Assembly: GCF_003591655.1 (NCBI RefSeq)
Contig: NZ_QVRA01000006.1
Coordinates: 1 to 64,000 of the forward strand
Direction of reading: 5' to 3'
DNA length: 64,000 nucleotides
Source: Sphingobium terrigena
GTDB lineage: Bacteria > Pseudomonadota > Alphaproteobacteria > Sphingomonadales > Sphingomonadaceae
Shown here in pieces: positions 35,370-45,290 of the stretch (its first letter is position 1; every line of letters begins with the position of its first letter). The notes beneath the pieces were generated by a model. It made no database searches and had not been told where the DNA came from. It worked only from the letters and a program-made list of their open reading frames with translations. Made by a program: the position numbers and the translations under genes.

Positions 35370-36284
35370 TCAATAAGGCGCATCCCCGTCCCGCGCGGGA
35401 ATCGCGCCCCGCTGGCCGATATTCCATCCCGCCAGCCGATGCCCCGCCAGCGCCGCGTCCACCGGCGTCGCGCCTGCCAGCCGCGCATGGAGATAGCCAC
35501 CGTTGAAGGCATCGCCAGCCCCGCTGGAATCGATTACCGGCACCCGCTGCGGGATCGGCACGATAGTGCCATCGACCAGAGCGCCATCGCCGCCCAGCTT
35601 CACCACCACCTCGCGCCCCTCACCCGCGCCCCAGCGGGCGGCGGCGTCCTGCGCGTCGTCGGCTGCGCCCATCTCCACCTCGTCCGCCAGCGTCGGCAGG
35701 CCCATGTCGCTCACGGCGATCGCCCGGTCGCGCCAGTGGCAGGCGGTCGCCGCGTCGCGCCACAGCCGGGCGCGATAATTGCCGTCGAAGGCGACCTTGC
35801 CACCCTTGGCCCGCACGCTTGCGCACAGGTCCAGCAATGCCTCCCGCCCCGCGTCCGGCAGGATGGCGAGCGTGATCAGCGAGAAATAGAGCAGGTCGGA
35901 TTGCGCCGCCTGCGCCACCATCTCCGCGCTGCCGGGCAGGTCGAACATCCGCCGCGCCGCTGCCTCGCCCCGCCAATAATGGAAGCTGCGCTCGCCGGTC
36001 GCGTCGGTCTCGATCGCGTAAAGCCCCGGCAGCCGGTCCGCCGCGCGCAGCACCAGGCTGGTGTCGACCCCTTCCGCCTCCCACGCCGCGCACAGATCCG
36101 CGCTCATCGGGTCCGCGCCCAGAGCGCTGGCCAGCCGCACCGTGTCGCCCGACCGCGCCAGGTGGATCGCGGTGTTGATGACATCGCCGCCATAGCGCAG
36201 GTTCCAGCTGTCGCCGCTCCCCCGGCTCAGTTCCAGCATCGCTTCGCCGATGACCGTGACATTAGCCTTTGCTACGCTGTTCAT
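35370..36284 (-). CDS. kdgK: 2-dehydro-3-deoxygluconate kinase (PfkB family)
   Basis: 304 residues. Phosphorylates KDG to KDPG, the substrate of Eda. It shows GGDVINTAIHLARSG near the N-terminus and the PfkB signature DSSGAGDAFNGGYL near the C-terminus, with the catalytic Asp in AGDAF. Substrate is inferred from the KDG-kinase pattern and the link to the Entner-Doudoroff cluster; another sugar is possible. Confidence 0.8.
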   Translation of the reverse strand: MNSVAKANVTVIGEAMLELSRGSGDSWNLRYGGDVINTAIHLARSGDTVRLASALGADPMSADLCAAWEAEGVDTSLVLRAADRLPGLYAIETDATGERSFHYWRGEAAARRMFDLPGSAEMVAQAAQSDLLYFSLITLAILPDAGREALLDLCASVRAKGGKVAFDGNYRARLWRDAATACHWRDRAIAVSDMGLPTLADEVEMGAADDAQDAAARWGAGEGREVVVKLGGDGALVDGTIVPIPQRVPVIDSSGAGDAFNGGYLHARLAGATPVDAALAGHRLAGWNIGQRGAIPARDGDAPY

Positions 36285-36459
36285 GCTGCATCCCGCTCCT
36301 TATGACACCGGTTTCGTGCGGAGTGACCGCGCGCAAGTCAAGCCATCGGCCGGACAAAGTCCCGTTTTGCATCAATTCGGGAACGTTTGTGCGACAACAA
36401 CGTTTTGCCTGTTGGCAAGGACACCTATACTCCATCCGACGTCCGCCTTCGGGGAATTG

Positions 36460-38421
36460 ATGATTAGCGCTGCGCCTGGACGTCCCGACAACCGCTTTGA
36501 ACTGCTGGTCCAGAGCATTACCGATTATGCCGTCTACATGCTCGATCCCACCGGCATCGTCGTCAGCTGGAACGCGGGCGCGCGCCGGTTCAAGGGCTAT
36601 GAAGCGGACGAGATTATCGGCCAGCATTTTTCCCGTTTCTATACGGCGGAGGATCAGGCGAGCGGCGTGCCTGCGCTGGCCCTCTACACCGCCGACCATG
36701 ATGGCCGGTTCGAGGCGGAGGGCTGGCGCGTGCGCAAGGATGATACGCATTTCTGGGCCAGCGTCGTCATCGACCCGATCCGTGATCCGCAGGGGCAATT
36801 GCTGGGTTTCGCCAAGATCACCCGCGACATGTCCGAACAGCGTGCCGCGCGCGAAGCGCTGCGCCACAGCGAGGAACGCTTCCGTCTGCTGGTGGAAAGC
36901 GTCACCGACTATGCCATCTATATACTGGACCCCATCGGCACGGTGACGAGCTGGAACCGGGGGGCCGAACGCTTCAAGGGCTATCGCGCGGACGAGATTG
37001 TCGGGCAGAATTTCGCCCGCTTCTACAGCGAGGAGGACCGCATCGCGGGCCTCCCCTCCCGCGCGCTCCACACCGCCGAAACCGAGGGCCGGTTCGAGGC
37101 CGAAGGCTGGCGCATCCGCAAGGACGGCACCCGTTTCTGGGCCAATGTCGTGATCGACCCGATCCGCGATTCCGACGGGCAGTTGCTGGGCTTTGCCAAG
37201 ATCACCCGCGACCTGACCGAACGACGCGAATCGCAACGTGCGCTGGACGAGGCGCGTGACGCCATCGTCCAGACGCAGAAGATGGACGCGATCGGCAAGC
37301 TGACCGGCGGGGTCGCGCATGATTTCAACAATCTGCTGGCGGTGATCGTCGGCAGTCTCGATCTGGCGCGGCAACGCATGGGCAGCGGCGCGGACATCAG
37401 CCGCTATCTCGACAATGCGATGGCGGCGGCGGAACGCGGCGCGACGCTGACGCAGCGGATGCTGGCCTTTGCCCGCAAACAGGAACTAAAACTGCAAAGC
37501 GTCGATTGCATCGGGCTGGTGCGCGACATGGCCGATCTGCTCCAGACGACTTTGGGGTCGGGCATAGCCATCGAAACCCGCTTCCCGATCGCCCTGGCCG
37601 CCGCCCATGCCGATCCGGCGCAGCTGGAACTGGCGCTGCTGAACCTGGCGGTCAACGCCCGCGACGCGATGCCGGGCGGCGGGCTGATCATTGTCGAGGC
37701 AGCAGAAATCACGGTCGATTCAGGCGAGCGGCCCGATCTGGCACCGGGCGCCTATATCCGCCTGGCCGTCACCGATGCTGGCGAAGGGATGGACGAAGCG
37801 ACGCTGCAACGCGCGCGCGAACCCTTTTTCACGACCAAGGGCGTGGGCAAGGGCACCGGGCTTGGCCTGTCGATGGTCCATGGCTTTGCCCAGCAATGCG
37901 GCGGATCGCTGACCCTGTCGAGCGAGGTCGGGGTAGGCACCAGCGTCGCCCTGTGGCTGCCCGTCGCCAGCGCCGATGCGGTCGAGGCCGCCCCGGCGCG
38001 CAGCGAGGCGGTGGACGGCCTCGACACGCCGATGGTCATATTGGCGGTCGATGATGATGATCTGGTGTTGATGAACACGGCGGGGATGCTGGAGGATCTG
38101 GGCCATACCGTGTTTCAGGCCAGCAATGCCGTCGACGCGCTGCGCCTGCTGGAACAGGGCGCGGTCGATCTGGTGGTGACGGATCATGCGATGCCCGGCA
38201 TGACCGGCGCGCAACTGGCCGACGCGATAGAGGCCTGTTTTCCTGGCCTGCCCGTCATCATCATCACCGGCTTTGCCGAGCTGCCCCCCCACGCCAGCGC
38301 CCGCCCGCGCCTCGACAAGCCCTTCAAGCAGGCCGAACTGGCCCGCATCGTCCAGGCCAGCCGGGTGTCGCGCGCCGCCGATAGGGTTATCCATGCCACG
38401 GTCGCGCCGGGCAGCGATTGA
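36460..38421 (+). CDS. Hybrid sensor histidine kinase with two PAS domains
   Basis: 653 residues. PAS 1 (about 10-125) and PAS 2 (about 140-255) are near copies of each other (TDYAVYMLDPTG / TDYAIYILDPIG; RFEAEGWRVRKDDTHFWA / RFEAEGWRIRKDGTRFWA). The histidine motif GGVAHDFNNLL has H287. A HATPase with GKGTGLGLSMVHG follows, then a receiver domain with phospho-acceptor D575 (VTDHAMPG). There is no transmembrane segment, so it is cytosolic. ATG 36460 is preferred over in-frame upstream codons. Signal and target are unknown. Confidence 0.88.
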   Translation: MISAAPGRPDNRFELLVQSITDYAVYMLDPTGIVVSWNAGARRFKGYEADEIIGQHFSRFYTAEDQASGVPALALYTADHDGRFEAEGWRVRKDDTHFWASVVIDPIRDPQGQLLGFAKITRDMSEQRAAREALRHSEERFRLLVESVTDYAIYILDPIGTVTSWNRGAERFKGYRADEIVGQNFARFYSEEDRIAGLPSRALHTAETEGRFEAEGWRIRKDGTRFWANVVIDPIRDSDGQLLGFAKITRDLTERRESQRALDEARDAIVQTQKMDAIGKLTGGVAHDFNNLLAVIVGSLDLARQRMGSGADISRYLDNAMAAAERGATLTQRMLAFARKQELKLQSVDCIGLVRDMADLLQTTLGSGIAIETRFPIALAAAHADPAQLELALLNLAVNARDAMPGGGLIIVEAAEITVDSGERPDLAPGAYIRLAVTDAGEGMDEATLQRAREPFFTTKGVGKGTGLGLSMVHGFAQQCGGSLTLSSEVGVGTSVALWLPVASADAVEAAPARSEAVDGLDTPMVILAVDDDDLVLMNTAGMLEDLGHTVFQASNAVDALRLLEQGAVDLVVTDHAMPGMTGAQLADAIEACFPGLPVIIITGFAELPPHASARPRLDKPFKQAELARIVQASRVSRAADRVIHATVAPGSD

Positions 38422-38499
38422 GGCTTTTGGCGGATAGGGGCTTGCCAGCAGCCTGCACATCGCCAATGGAAAAATATTCCCACAAAATCGTAGGATTGC

Positions 38500-39378
38500 A
38501 TGGACACGCCGATAGCGCCCACCCCGACATCGCATTTCTTCACGTCGCTGCGCACCCGCCTGCACTATCTCGACTGGGGCAATCCGTCGGCACCCACGCT
38601 GATCCTGATCCATGGCGGCTTCGACCATGCACGTAGCTGGGACTGGACGGCGCGGGCGCTGGCGAAGGATTATCATGTCGTCGCCCCCGACCTGCGCGGC
38701 CATGGCGACAGCGGCTGGTCGGCCGACGGCGCCTATATGATGACCAACTATGTCTATGATCTGGCGCAGCTGGTCGATTTGCTGGACCGATCGCCGGTGA
38801 CGATCGTTGCCCATTCTCTCGGCGGGTCGATTGCGCTGCGCTATGCCGGGCTGTTCCCGGACAAGGTGCACAAGATCGTCGCGATCGAAGGGCTGGGCCT
38901 GTCCCCCGACCGGATCAGGGAAAAGGCGGAGGAGACCGCCCCGGACGCTTGGCGCGCCTGGATCGAAACCCGCCGCGCCAGCGCCCGCCGCACCCCCAAA
39001 CGCTATCCCACGATCGAGGCGGCAGTCGGCCGGATGCGCGAACGCAATGAACAGCTATCGCTCGAACAGGCGCTGCACCTGACCATCCATGGCGTCAATC
39101 GCAATGAGGATGGCAGCTATAGCTGGAAATTTGACCCCTATCTCAACGGCATGGCGCCCCAGGCCGGGTCGGACGAGGGCCTGCCCGCCTTCTGGGCGCA
39201 GATCACCGCGCCGACTCTCCTGTGTCTGGGCCTCGACAGCTGGGCATCCAACCCGGTCAAGGACGGGCGCGCCGCCCATTTCACCAACGCCCGGCTGGTC
39301 GAATTTGCCGATGCGGGCCACTGGCTGCACCACGACCAGTTTGCGTGTTTCATTGCGGAATTGCGCGCGTTTTTGTGA
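38500..39378 (+). CDS. Alpha/beta-hydrolase
   Basis: 292 residues. Oxyanion HGG (LIHGGFDHARSW), DLRGHGDSG, nucleophile elbow AHSLGGS with Ser, and a C-terminal DAGHWLHH with His. Close to soluble epoxide hydrolase/lactonase-like or haloalkane-type fold members; substrate is not identifiable. A proline-rich lead precedes the fold. Confidence 0.88.
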   Translation: MDTPIAPTPTSHFFTSLRTRLHYLDWGNPSAPTLILIHGGFDHARSWDWTARALAKDYHVVAPDLRGHGDSGWSADGAYMMTNYVYDLAQLVDLLDRSPVTIVAHSLGGSIALRYAGLFPDKVHKIVAIEGLGLSPDRIREKAEETAPDAWRAWIETRRASARRTPKRYPTIEAAVGRMRERNEQLSLEQALHLTIHGVNRNEDGSYSWKFDPYLNGMAPQAGSDEGLPAFWAQITAPTLLCLGLDSWASNPVKDGRAAHFTNARLVEFADAGHWLHHDQFACFIAELRAFL

Positions 39379-39435
39379 ATGTATCCTTTCCCCAGTGGTC
39401 AGGGAAATAGGATATGGTTTTTCGTAATCTCTCAA

Positions 39436-39525
39436 CGTCATCCTGAACTTGTTTCAGGATCCATCGTGCGCCAAAAGCCGCCGCTCGTGACGAGAAATGG
39501 ACCCTGAAGCAAGTTCAGGGTGACG
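39436..39525 (+). repeat. Family-B 90-bp palindromic repeat, copy 1
   Basis: Exactly 90 bp, from CGTCATCCTGAACTTG to AGTTCAGGGTGACG. Ends are inverted repeats; the centre holds CCAAAAGCCGCC and GACGAGAAATGG. Same orientation as the copy at 41838, opposite to those at 45136 and 57406. Confidence 0.85.
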
Positions 39526-39582
39526 AGCTAAGATGGGCGCGGTTCCATGTGCGATAGCTCTGGCTCACAGGACAGGATGCGA

Positions 39583-40512
39583 TTACGCCACAAACCCCGA
39601 CACCGCCGCGTCATATTCCGCCTTCAGCCCGGCGATAAACGCGCCAGCAGGCTGCACCTTCGTAACCGCCCCAATCCCCTGCCCGCATCCCCACACGTCG
39701 CGCCACGCTTTCTTGTCGGACATCGCACCGGCGAAATCCATGTCCGCCGCTTGTGGCAGCGCGTCCGGGTCCATGCCTGCCGCGACGATGCTGGGGCGCA
39801 GATAATTGCCGTGGACGCCGGTGAACACGTCGGAATAGACGATGTCGTCGGCGTGGCTGTCGACGATCATCTGCTTGTAGGCGGCGTCGGCATTGGCCTC
39901 GCTCGTGGCGATGAAGGGTGACCCCATATAGGCCAGGTCCGCCCCCATCATCCGCGCCGCCGCGATCGAACGGCCCGTCGCGATCGAGCCGGACAGGGCC
40001 AGCGGCCCGTCGAACCATTGGCGGATTTCCTGCACCAAAGCGAAGGGGGAAAGCGTCCCCGCATGACCGCCCGCTCCCGCAGCGACGGCGATCAGCCCGT
40101 CAGCGCCCTTCTCTATCGCCTTGCGCGCGAAACGGTCGTTGATGATATCGTGCAGCACGATCCCGCCATAGCTGTGGATCGCCTCATTCACCTTTTCCTG
40201 CGCGCCCAGCGACGTGATGATGATCGGCACGCGATATTTGATGCACAGCGCCAGATCCTCCTCCAGCCGGGGATTGGTTTTGTGGACGATCAGGTTGACG
40301 GCAAAGGGCGCATCCTTGTCGGTTAGTTCCGCCTGCAAATGTTGCAGCCAGCTTTCGAACACCCCCGAAGGCCGGGCATTGAGCGAGGGGAAAGCGCCGA
40401 CGATGCCCGCGCGGCACTGGGCGATGACCAGTTCGGGCTGCGATATGATGAACATGGGCGATCCGATCAGCGGCAACGACAAACGGCCTTGAAGCGATGT
40501 CGGCAGGGTCAT
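39583..40512 (-). CDS. Nitronate monooxygenase-family flavoprotein
   Basis: 309 residues. FMN-binding TIM barrel of the nitronate monooxygenase / 2-nitropropane dioxygenase family. Segments: PLIGSPMFIISQPEL, AVNLIVHKTNPR, VAAGAGGHAG (phosphate loop), ALSGSIATGRSIAAARMMGADLAYMGSPFIATSEA. Probably detoxifies nitronates; substrate not certain. Confidence 0.88.
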   Translation of the reverse strand: MTLPTSLQGRLSLPLIGSPMFIISQPELVIAQCRAGIVGAFPSLNARPSGVFESWLQHLQAELTDKDAPFAVNLIVHKTNPRLEEDLALCIKYRVPIIITSLGAQEKVNEAIHSYGGIVLHDIINDRFARKAIEKGADGLIAVAAGAGGHAGTLSPFALVQEIRQWFDGPLALSGSIATGRSIAAARMMGADLAYMGSPFIATSEANADAAYKQMIVDSHADDIVYSDVFTGVHGNYLRPSIVAAGMDPDALPQAADMDFAGAMSDKKAWRDVWGCGQGIGAVTKVQPAGAFIAGLKAEYDAAVSGFVA

Positions 40513-40650
40513 GATCGCGGCTCTCCATTGATGCTCTCAAAGCGCGCTATCACTGGCAGGCCCGCAGAAAAAGGCCAAATCTACTGTATTGATGATATAA
40601 CACAGTTATGCTATGAAGGGACATAATCAACAGTCCTTTGGAGCTGGACG

Positions 40651-41709
40651 ATGTATAGCGAGAGCGATCTACAGGATGCCGTAGCGGCCGGGGTCATCCC
40701 GGCGCAAAGTGCGCAGGCGCTGCGCGATCATGTCGCCCGGCTGCGGTCCAGCCCGGTGGTGGATGAAGAATCCTTCCGTCTGCTGACCGGCTTCAATGAT
40801 ATTTTCGTGTCGATCGCCGGCGTCATCCTGCTGGTCGCGGTCGGCTGGCTGGGCAACAGCGTGCGGCTGGGCGCGGCGGAACATCATCCCTCGCTGATGT
40901 CGGGCCTGCTGGTCGCCGCGACCAGCTGGGGGCTGGCCGAATATTTCACCCGTCAGCGGCGCATGGCGCTACCCTCCATCCTGCTGCTGGCCGGCTTTGT
41001 CGGCGGTGTCGCCTTTGCGCTGGGCGCACTTGCAGCCCAACTCTTCCCCGATGTCGGCGACCGGGTAGGCGCGCTGATCCTGTCTGGCGTAGCCGCGTTC
41101 AGCGCGCTGGCGGCCTTCGCGCACTGGCGGCGTTTCATGGTGCCGATCACCGTCGCGGCGGGCGCTGCTGCGGCGGCTGGCGTCGTCGCAGGCCTCGTTA
41201 TCGCAGCGGTGCCCGACAATGATACCGTGCCCTTCCTGCTGCTGCTCGCCGGAGGCCTCGCCATCTTCGCCTTCGCCATGTGGTGGGACATGTCCGACCG
41301 CAGCCGCATCACCCGCCGGTCGGACGTCGCCTTCTGGCTGCACCTGACCGCCGCGCCGATGATCGCCCATTCGCTGTTCCATCTGCTGGGCGTGTTCGAC
41401 GGCGACGACATCAGCGTTGCCAAGGCTGTGATGGTGATCGCCCTCTATGTTGCCTTTGGCCTTGTCGCCCTGGCGATCGACCGGCGCGCGCTGCTGGTGT
41501 CCAGCCTCGCCTATGTCCTCTTCGCCCTCTATGCCCTGTTCAAGCAGGCGGGTGCAGTAGAACTCTCCGCCGCCTTCACCGCGCTGGTGATCGGCTCCTC
41601 GCTTCTGCTGCTCTCCGCGCTGTGGCACCACGCCCGCACGCTGGTGGTCAGCGGCCTGCCCCCGGTCCTGACCGACAAGCTGCCCTATCTGGACCGCGCC
41701 CCGGCGTAA
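40651..41709 (+). CDS. Polytopic membrane protein (DUF2157-like)
   Basis: 352 residues. An N-terminal cytosolic part of about 50 residues (YSESDLQDAVAAGVIPAQSAQALRDHV) is followed by about ten hydrophobic helices. The pattern of a short helical domain before many TM helices fits DUF2157-like proteins. A GGAG precedes the ATG. No transport motif recognised. Confidence 0.75.
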   Translation: MYSESDLQDAVAAGVIPAQSAQALRDHVARLRSSPVVDEESFRLLTGFNDIFVSIAGVILLVAVGWLGNSVRLGAAEHHPSLMSGLLVAATSWGLAEYFTRQRRMALPSILLLAGFVGGVAFALGALAAQLFPDVGDRVGALILSGVAAFSALAAFAHWRRFMVPITVAAGAAAAAGVVAGLVIAAVPDNDTVPFLLLLAGGLAIFAFAMWWDMSDRSRITRRSDVAFWLHLTAAPMIAHSLFHLLGVFDGDDISVAKAVMVIALYVAFGLVALAIDRRALLVSSLAYVLFALYALFKQAGAVELSAAFTALVIGSSLLLLSALWHHARTLVVSGLPPVLTDKLPYLDRAPA

Positions 41710-42091
41710 AAAATCCTCCCCAAGCTTGCTGGGGAGGAACAATGAAGATGTATGCGAAGCTTCAATGATCGCAACCTGTAAGGCCCCTCCCCCTTGAGGG
41801 GACGGGAATTGCATATGACTTTTCGTTATCCCTGCAACGTCATCCTGAATTTATTTCAGGATCCATCGTGCCCCAAAAGCCGCCGCTGGAGACGAGAAAT
41901 GGATGCTGAAATGAATTCAGCATGACGATGAAGGAAGGGGCAGTTCCATATGCAATAGCCTGCCCTTGAGGGGGAGGCCGGGTGGGGGTGTACTGCCGCC
42001 AGCGTGGACGCTCGGCTTCGCCTCGCTCCCCCTCCCCTACCCCTCCCCGCCGGGGAGGGGAGATAAAGGCGCAATCATCGCGCCTCTGTTA
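41710..42091. repeat. Repeat-filled intergenic region (families B and C)
   Basis: About 380 nt with no gene. It has a family-C fragment around 41787-41808, a full family-B 90-bp repeat (41838-41927, copy 2), and a family-C element at 41960-42061 with CCCCTCCCCGCCGGGGAGGGG at its right end. Stacked repeats make this a hot spot for repeat insertion. Confidence 0.8.
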
Positions 42092-42430
42092 CTACCCCTC
42101 CACGATCCGCAACAACTTACGCTCGACCGGGGCCAGGATGTTCTGCAACTCCTGGCCCCGCTTCAATATATGGCCGCCCTCGCCCACCAGCGCCCACATG
42201 CCCTGCCGGTTGCGCAGCGCCGGACGCTTTTCGATGCGATATTCGGGGCGTTCGGCGGCGCGGCGGAAGGCGCTGAAAATCGCGGCCTCCCGCCCCATAT
42301 CCATCGCATAGTCGCGCCAGTGCCCGGCCGACACCATCCGGCCATACAGGTCCATGATCCGTTGCAATTCCAGCCGGTCGAACCCGACCTGCCCCGCGTC
42401 ACCCTTGGGAAACGGCGTCACATTGGACAT
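42092..42430 (-). CDS. DUF2794 domain protein
   Basis: 112 residues ([10 protein letters not shown]...RLELQRIMDLYGRMVSAGHWRDYAMDMG). It has the size and pattern of DUF2794, a small conserved alphaproteobacterial family of unknown function. The start overlaps the cysE stop by 1 nt (TGATG), so the two are probably one operon. Confidence 0.88.
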   Translation of the reverse strand: MSNVTPFPKGDAGQVGFDRLELQRIMDLYGRMVSAGHWRDYAMDMGREAAIFSAFRRAAERPEYRIEKRPALRNRQGMWALVGEGGHILKRGQELQNILAPVERKLLRIVEG

Positions 42431-43152
42431 CAGGCCCGGTCACGCGCCTTGAACAACGAAGCGTCCTCATCGGTCAGCTTTGGCCGCTGCTGCTCAGCGA
42501 TCAGTTCAGCCAGCCGCTTCTGCAACTGCTCGACCTCGCACTGGAGCAGTTCCAGCTTCTGCTTTTCCGGGTCGAAACAATCGGTGCAGGGCGTGCCATA
42601 GGGCATGAAGTCGCGCTGATAGGCGGTCACATCGACCAGCATCGCGCGCGCGGGGATGCCCACCATCGTCGCGCCCTCGGCCACATCCTTGGTCACCACC
42701 GCATTGGCCCCGACCCGCGCCCGCGCGCCGACCGTCACCGGTCCCAGCACCTGCGCGCCCGATCCGACGATCACGCCATCCCGCAGTGTCGGGTGCCGCT
42801 TGCCTGCAATGCCATTGGCCGGGTCCGTCCCGCCCAGCGTCACATTCTGGTAGAGCGTCACGTCATCGCCAATCTCCGCCGTCTCGCCAACCACGGTAAA
42901 ACCATGGTCGATGAAGAAACGCTTGCCGATCTTCGCACCCGGATGAATATCGTTCCCGGTCAGGAAGCGCGAGAAATGATTGACCGCCCGCGCCAGAAAA
43001 TAGAGCCTCGCCCGGTAGAGCCGATGCGCGACCCGGTGAAAGGCCAGCGACCAGACGCCCGGATAGAGCAGGATTTCGGCCCGTGATCGCGGCGCGGGGT
43101 CACGCGACTTGACCGAATCAAGATAGGCAATGAGGTTGCGTACCATCCACAT
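42430..43152 (-). CDS. cysE: Serine O-acetyltransferase
   Basis: About 240 residues from ATG 43152 ([21 protein letters not shown]), matching the usual start of this family better than the longer frame. It acetylates serine for cysteine synthesis. HIGS-like left-handed beta-helix: [31 protein letters not shown] with catalytic His, then [17 protein letters not shown], and a C-terminal extension with CTDC and a coiled coil. DUF2794 is downstream. Confidence 0.92.
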   Translation of the reverse strand: MWMVRNLIAYLDSVKSRDPAPRSRAEILLYPGVWSLAFHRVAHRLYRARLYFLARAVNHFSRFLTGNDIHPGAKIGKRFFIDHGFTVVGETAEIGDDVTLYQNVTLGGTDPANGIAGKRHPTLRDGVIVGSGAQVLGPVTVGARARVGANAVVTKDVAEGATMVGIPARAMLVDVTAYQRDFMPYGTPCTDCFDPEKQKLELLQCEVEQLQKRLAELIAEQQRPKLTDEDASLFKARDRA

Positions 43153-43334
43153 GTCCCTGAACGGGCGCGCATGGTTTCGCGCCGCTGTCACACTATTGAG
43201 CGCCAACATAGCAACACAGGTCCGATTTTTCCAGAGACAGCGCTAATTCGCCTTCGCGCCCTCAAACAGAAACTTGCTTGGCGGCCCCGGATAAACCAAT
43301 CATTGCGGTAGACAATCAGACCAGAGGCCAACGG

Positions 43335-44108
43335 ATGATCGACGCTTTCATCGCCCATTTCGGCGAAATCCTGCCCTTCATCCTCGTCGGATTTGGTGCC
43401 CAGATCGTCGATGGCGCGCTCGGCATGGCCTATGGCGTCATCTCCAGCACGCTGCTGCTCACGCTCGGCGTGCCGCCCAGCCGTGCCTCGGCCAGCGTCC
43501 ATGTCGCTGAAACCTTTACCACCGCCGTCTCCGCAATCAGCCATATCCTGCACAAGAATGTCGACTGGAAGCTGTTTTCCAAACTCATCATTCCCGGTGT
43601 CATCGGTGGCGTGACCGGTGCCTATGTCCTGTCCAACATCGATGGCGCGGTCGTCAAACCCTATATCCAGGCCTATCTCGCCGCGATCGGCGTCTATCTC
43701 ATCTGGCGCGGCTTTCACCTGCCGCCAAAGCAGAAGAACCCCAAATGGGTCGCCCCGCTCGGCCTGGCCGGTGGCTTCATGGATGCGACCGGTGGCGGCG
43801 GCTGGGGTCCGATCGTGACGTCCAACCTGCTGCTTCAGGGGTCCAGCCCGCGCCACACCATCGGCACGGTCAATACGGTCGAATTTTTCCTGACCCTCTC
43901 GATCAGCATCACCTTCCTCCTTCATCTGGGCTGGGAAGCCTTCACCACCTACACGCTCGGCCTGTTGATCGGCGGCGTATTGGCCGCCCCGATCGGCGCG
44001 ATGCTCGCCCGCCATGTCGCGCCCCGCCTGCTGTTTACCGCGGTCGGCATCATCCTGACGCTGACCTCGATGATCGGCCTTGCCAAATATCTTGGATATA
44101 TCGGCTAA
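43335..44108 (+). CDS. TauE/SafE-family membrane permease
   Basis: 257 residues with about eight helices. VGFGAQIVDGALGMAYGV and ATGGGGWGP are the two repeated motifs of the TSUP family, which exports sulfite or similar anions. Start at ATG 43335. It is divergent from cysE; sulfur metabolism might be shared (inference). Confidence 0.88.
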   Translation: MIDAFIAHFGEILPFILVGFGAQIVDGALGMAYGVISSTLLLTLGVPPSRASASVHVAETFTTAVSAISHILHKNVDWKLFSKLIIPGVIGGVTGAYVLSNIDGAVVKPYIQAYLAAIGVYLIWRGFHLPPKQKNPKWVAPLGLAGGFMDATGGGGWGPIVTSNLLLQGSSPRHTIGTVNTVEFFLTLSISITFLLHLGWEAFTTYTLGLLIGGVLAAPIGAMLARHVAPRLLFTAVGIILTLTSMIGLAKYLGYIG

Positions 44109-44147
44109 GGCACTTATACTCGGCTTTCTGATCGAGGAAGCCGATAG

Positions 44148-45077
44148 ATGTCCAACTACATGCCGACCCTCAAACAGCTGCAATATCTGGTTGCGCTGAA
44201 GGAACAGGGTCATTTCGGCAAGGCCGCCGACAGCTGCTACGTCACCCAGTCCACCCTGTCAGCGGGCATCCGCGAGCTGGAATCGCTGCTGGGCGTCACC
44301 CTGGTCGAGCGCACCCGCCGCGTCGTCCGCTTCACCGCGCTGGGCGACCGCATCGTGGAAAAGGCGCACCGGGTTCTGCGCGAGGCGGAGGAGCTTTCCG
44401 CCATCGCCGAAGCATCGGGCAAGCCGCTGTCGGGCGAATTGCGCATGAGCGTGATCCCGACCATCGCCCCCTTCCTGCTGCCGCGCCTCCTCCCCCGACT
44501 GCGCGCCGACCGCCCCGAACTCAAACTCTATCTGCGTGAGGAAACCACAACGGCGGGACTTGAATCGCTGCGCCACGGCAATGTCGATTGCGTCCTGCTC
44601 GCGCTCCCCTTCCCCACAGGCGAACTGGAAAGCGAGATCCTGTTTCAGGACCGCCTCTATGTCGCCTTCCCGCGCGACGATCCGCGCGACCCGCCCGACT
44701 GGATCGGACCGGAGATGATCGACGAGAGCAAATTATTGCTGCTGGAGGATGGTCATTGCCTCAAGGACCATGCGCTGGCCGCCTGCAACCGCCCCGAATT
44801 GCGCGCCAGCGCGATCATGATGGGGACGTCGCTTCACACGCTGATCCAGATGGTCGACAATGGCCTGGGCGTCACCATGCTGCCCGAAATGGCGATCACC
44901 AGCGGCATTCTGGAACATACCCAGATCGTCGCCCGCCCGCTCCGCTCCGACCGCGCCTGGCGCGACATCGCCCTGGTCTGGCGCAAGAACAGCCCCCGCG
45001 AAAAGGAATTTCACTTGCTCGCCGGGATATTGCGCGAGGCGTCCGACCCACCGGCGGTGATGGTGGAGGCGGCGTAG
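44148..45077 (+). CDS. oxyR: Hydrogen-peroxide regulator OxyR
   Basis: 309 residues, LysR type. The helix-turn-helix is at 8-65 (LKQLQYLVALKEQGHFGKAADSCYVTQSTLSAGI). The sensor cysteines are in EDGHCLKDHALAAC, equal to E. coli C199 and C208 with the same spacing. It would activate peroxide-defence genes upon disulfide formation. Starts 39 nt after the TauE-like gene. Confidence 0.95.
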   Translation: MSNYMPTLKQLQYLVALKEQGHFGKAADSCYVTQSTLSAGIRELESLLGVTLVERTRRVVRFTALGDRIVEKAHRVLREAEELSAIAEASGKPLSGELRMSVIPTIAPFLLPRLLPRLRADRPELKLYLREETTTAGLESLRHGNVDCVLLALPFPTGELESEILFQDRLYVAFPRDDPRDPPDWIGPEMIDESKLLLLEDGHCLKDHALAACNRPELRASAIMMGTSLHTLIQMVDNGLGVTMLPEMAITSGILEHTQIVARPLRSDRAWRDIALVWRKNSPREKEFHLLAGILREASDPPAVMVEAA

Positions 45078-45135
45078 CATAAAACCCTCCCCCACAGGGC
45101 AGGGTTAACGCATATGAAACTGCCCCGTCCTTCAT

Positions 45136-45225
45136 CGTCATCCTGAATTTATTTCAGGATCCATTTCTCGTCTCGAACTGCGGCTTTTGGGGCATGATGG
45201 ATGCTGAAACGAGTTCAGCATGACG
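45136..45225 (-). repeat. Family-B 90-bp palindromic repeat, copy 3 (opposite orientation)
   Basis: 90 bp, same ends as copies 1 and 2, but the centre reads CTGCGGCTTTTGG, the reverse complement of theirs. Confidence 0.85.
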
Positions 45226-45290
45226 TTGGAGGGATAACGGAACGTCATGCACTGTAGCCGTCTTTGCAAAGGGACGATTTTCAGCAGTGT

